Shown here: in pieces, positions 62,196 through 64,000 of the stretch
How positions within the stretch are numbered: the stretch's first letter is position 1
How the letters are laid out: each line of letters opens with the position of its first letter
Notes under the pieces: model-generated
What the model saw: the letters and a program-made list of their open reading frames with translations, nothing else
The model's database searches: none
What the model was told of the DNA's origin: nothing
From: Propionispora sp. 2/2-37
GTDB taxonomy: Bacteria; Bacillota; Negativicutes; Propionisporales; Propionisporaceae
Direction of reading: 5' to 3'
Assembly: GCF_001298735.1 (NCBI RefSeq)
Contig: NZ_CYSP01000012.1
Location: forward strand, 1-64,000
DNA length: 64,000 nt
Position numbers and translations under genes: made by a program

Positions 62196-64000
62196 AAGGA
62201 TTTAATTTGACCGAATGGTCCCTTAAGCATAAACAATTTATTTATTTCTTTATTGTTCTCTTTTTTATCGCCGGTATTATCTCTTATAAAAACCTCGGCC
62301 GCATGGAAGACCCTGACTTTACCATCAAACAAATGATTGTCACCGCCACCTGGCCGGGAGCCACAGCCAAACAGATGGAAGAGCAGGTTACCGACAAAAT
62401 CGAAAAGAAATTACAGGACCTGCCAGGGCTTGATTATTTAAAAAGCTACTCCACTCCGGGAAACACGGTGATTTACGTTCATCTAAAAGACACTGTGCTG
62501 CAAAAGGACGTACGCAGCAAGTGGCTGGAAGTGCGTAATATGGTCGGCGACATAGCCGGCACTTTTCCCTCCGGTGTTACCACGCCGCAGTTTAATGACC
62601 GGTTTGATGAGGTGTATGGTGTGGTGTTTACTCTAACCGGTGATGGCTATACCTATGAAGACATGCGCGAAAAAGCGGAAAAAATCCGGCGGATGTTACT
62701 GGGAGTTCCCAGTGTAAAAAAAGTGAACCTGCTCGGAGTACAAACCGAAAAAATTTATATTGAAATTGAAAATAACAAGTTAGCCCAACTTGGAATTGAT
62801 CCCAATTTAATCACAACCACCCTGCAGGCGCAAAATGCCATGTCGGCGTCGGGTATGCTGGAAACAGCAACCGATAATATTTATTTGAGAATTACCGGCA
62901 TGTTTGAAAACCTGGAGGACATTCAGAATACTCCTATTCAGGCCAATGGACGCACCTTCCGCCTAGGCGATATCGCTACCATTACCCGTTCCTACAGCGA
63001 GCCCTCCGATCCCAGGTTTTATTATAACGGCGAACCCGGCATCGGCATTTCCCTGGCGATGGAACCAGGCGGCAACGTACTGGTTTTAGGGGAAAATATA
63101 GCGAAAACGATCGAACAGGTAAAAAAAGAATTGCCCGCCGGCCTGGAGATTCACCAGACCGTCAATCAGCCCAAGGTGGTGGAAAGTTCCATTGATGAAT
63201 TCGTAGAATCACTGTTCGAAGCCATCGTTATTGTCCTGATTGTAAGTTTTGCCAGTCTGGGTGTGCGCTCCGGCATTATCGTGGCGTTATGTATTCCGCT
63301 GGTTATCGCGATCGTATTCACCTTCATGAATCTGTTTGGCATTGATTTACACCGCATCTCCCTGGGTGCGCTCATTATCGCGCTGGGTTTGTTAGTAGAT
63401 GACGCGATTATTACCATTGAAGCCATGGCCGTTAAGCTGGAGCAAGGCTGGAGCCGCTTTAATGCCGCCTGCTTTGCCTATACTTCCACGGCCTATCCCC
63501 GCTTAACCGGCGAACTGGTAACCTGCGCCGGCTTCATCCCGGTCGGTTTTGCCGTCGGGACCGCTTCAGAATACTGTGTCAGCATCTTTACGGTTGTCAC
63601 CATCGCTTTACTCACCTCCTGGCTGGTTGCCGGAACCGCCACCCCGCTGTTAGGATATTTGTTTATCAAAATTAAACCGAAAGGTGACGGTGAAACCGAG
63701 CATGATCCCTATGATACGAAATTCTATCAAAAGTTCCGCCAGCTTTTAGTCTGGTGCCTGACCCACAAAAAGACCGTATTGGTTGCCACTGCAGCTGTTT
63801 TTATCGCCGCCATCGGTTTATTGGGATTGGTTAAACAACAATTCTTTCCCGCTTCCACCCGTCCGGAACTGATTATTCAACTGGAACTGCCGGAGGGTTC
63901 TTCCATTAAAAATTCGGACGCCATTGCCCGTCAGTTTGCGCAAAAATTAGCAGGCGATCCGCAAATTTCCTATTATACCTATCACGTAGGCGAAGGCGCT
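62192..64000 (+). CDS. RND efflux pump (AcrB/MMPL superfamily), cut by the window edge
   Basis: 603 codons visible of an expected ~1020. First helix HKQFIYFFIVLFFIAGIISY, then the porter domain ('MIVTATWPGATAKQMEEQVT'), then helices 2-6 with 'ISLGALIIALGLLVDDAIIT', the RND signature with the two proton-relay acids (Asp-Asp). The second porter half begins near the end of the window. The sequence type is closer to the HAE1-like pumps seen across Firmicute diderms than to heavy-metal pumps. No frameshift seen in the visible part. Confidence 0.94.
   Translation, partial: MKGFNLTEWSLKHKQFIYFFIVLFFIAGIISYKNLGRMEDPDFTIKQMIVTATWPGATAKQMEEQVTDKIEKKLQDLPGLDYLKSYSTPGNTVIYVHLKDTVLQKDVRSKWLEVRNMVGDIAGTFPSGVTTPQFNDRFDEVYGVVFTLTGDGYTYEDMREKAEKIRRMLLGVPSVKKVNLLGVQTEKIYIEIENNKLAQLGIDPNLITTTLQAQNAMSASGMLETATDNIYLRITGMFENLEDIQNTPIQANGRTFRLGDIATITRSYSEPSDPRFYYNGEPGIGISLAMEPGGNVLVLGENIAKTIEQVKKELPAGLEIHQTVNQPKVVESSIDEFVESLFEAIVIVLIVSFASLGVRSGIIVALCIPLVIAIVFTFMNLFGIDLHRISLGALIIALGLLVDDAIITIEAMAVKLEQGWSRFNAACFAYTSTAYPRLTGELVTCAGFIPVGFAVGTASEYCVSIFTVVTIALLTSWLVAGTATPLLGYLFIKIKPKGDGETEHDPYDTKFYQKFRQLLVWCLTHKKTVLVATAAVFIAAIGLLGLVKQQFFPASTRPELIIQLELPEGSSIKNSDAIARQFAQKLAGDPQISYYTYHVGEGA

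Noticed and set aside
1..64000. CRISPR array, tRNA or rRNA gene, intact insertion sequence or prophage
   Set aside because: No regularly spaced repeats, no cloverleaf or rRNA core sequence, and no transposase or integrase gene were found by reading; small or divergent tRNAs would need a dedicated scan.

Overview
The window looks like a chromosomal segment of an anaerobic, endospore-forming, diderm Firmicute of the Negativicutes, most like the Sporomusa/Pelosinus group. Three things point there. Firmicute-style genes have strong AGGAGG ribosome sites, and the riboswitches and regulators are of Firmicute type. A 49-residue SspP-like spore protein lies at 46460-46609. Outer-membrane genes are also present: a PagL-like lipid A deacylase, the start of a TonB-dependent receptor, and an RND pump with its adaptor. 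The genus is inference. No rRNA, tRNA, CRISPR array or intact insertion sequence was seen.

Layout. 1-4 kb: a berberine-bridge-type flavin oxidase and two overlapping hypothetical genes. 4-7.6 kb: a c-di-GMP-I riboswitch in front of a leader peptide, an RraA-like protein, a DUF441 membrane protein and a chemoreceptor. 7.7-13 kb: a decayed copy of the oxidase 3' end, a PocR/AraC regulator, and a sugar operon (FGGY kinase, fucose/arabinose-isomerase-like protein, DUF4432 epimerase-like protein, small protein). 13-24.4 kb: a QueG-like Fe-S protein, a PadR/phenolic acid decarboxylase pair with a perfect operator, decayed gene pieces, a second chemoreceptor, a guanidine-I riboswitch with paired SMR exporters, and a UbiD/UbiX/LpdD decarboxylase operon with its own transporter and MerR regulator.

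24.7-36.5 kb: a TetR-controlled MacAB-like ABC export operon, a pentapeptide-repeat protein, a hypothetical gene, and a Ugp-like ABC sugar importer with a TIM-barrel isomerase. 36.7-46.6 kb: a double-headed bacterial dynamin, an atypical protein kinase, an Eis-type acetyltransferase, FabZ, the PagL-like protein and SspP. 46.7-53.6 kb: an Rbs-type sugar importer with D-lyxose isomerase and a YesM-type two-component system whose response regulator carries a frameshift. 53.8-55.5 kb: remains of an iron-uptake locus (truncated receptor, Fur-like boxes, frameshifted AraC regulator). 56.4-64 kb: two TetR-controlled efflux operons, EmrAB-type and RND-type; the RND pump gene runs off the end.

Themes. 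Plant-derived aromatic acids (PadC plus UbiD/UbiX/LpdD) and sugars appear to be the food. Four separate efflux units (guanidinium, ABC, MFS, RND) handle toxic compounds. Several intergenic spaces hold decayed genes and short dispersed repeats. Most start sites were chosen from ribosome-binding-site position, so they may differ from automatic calls.
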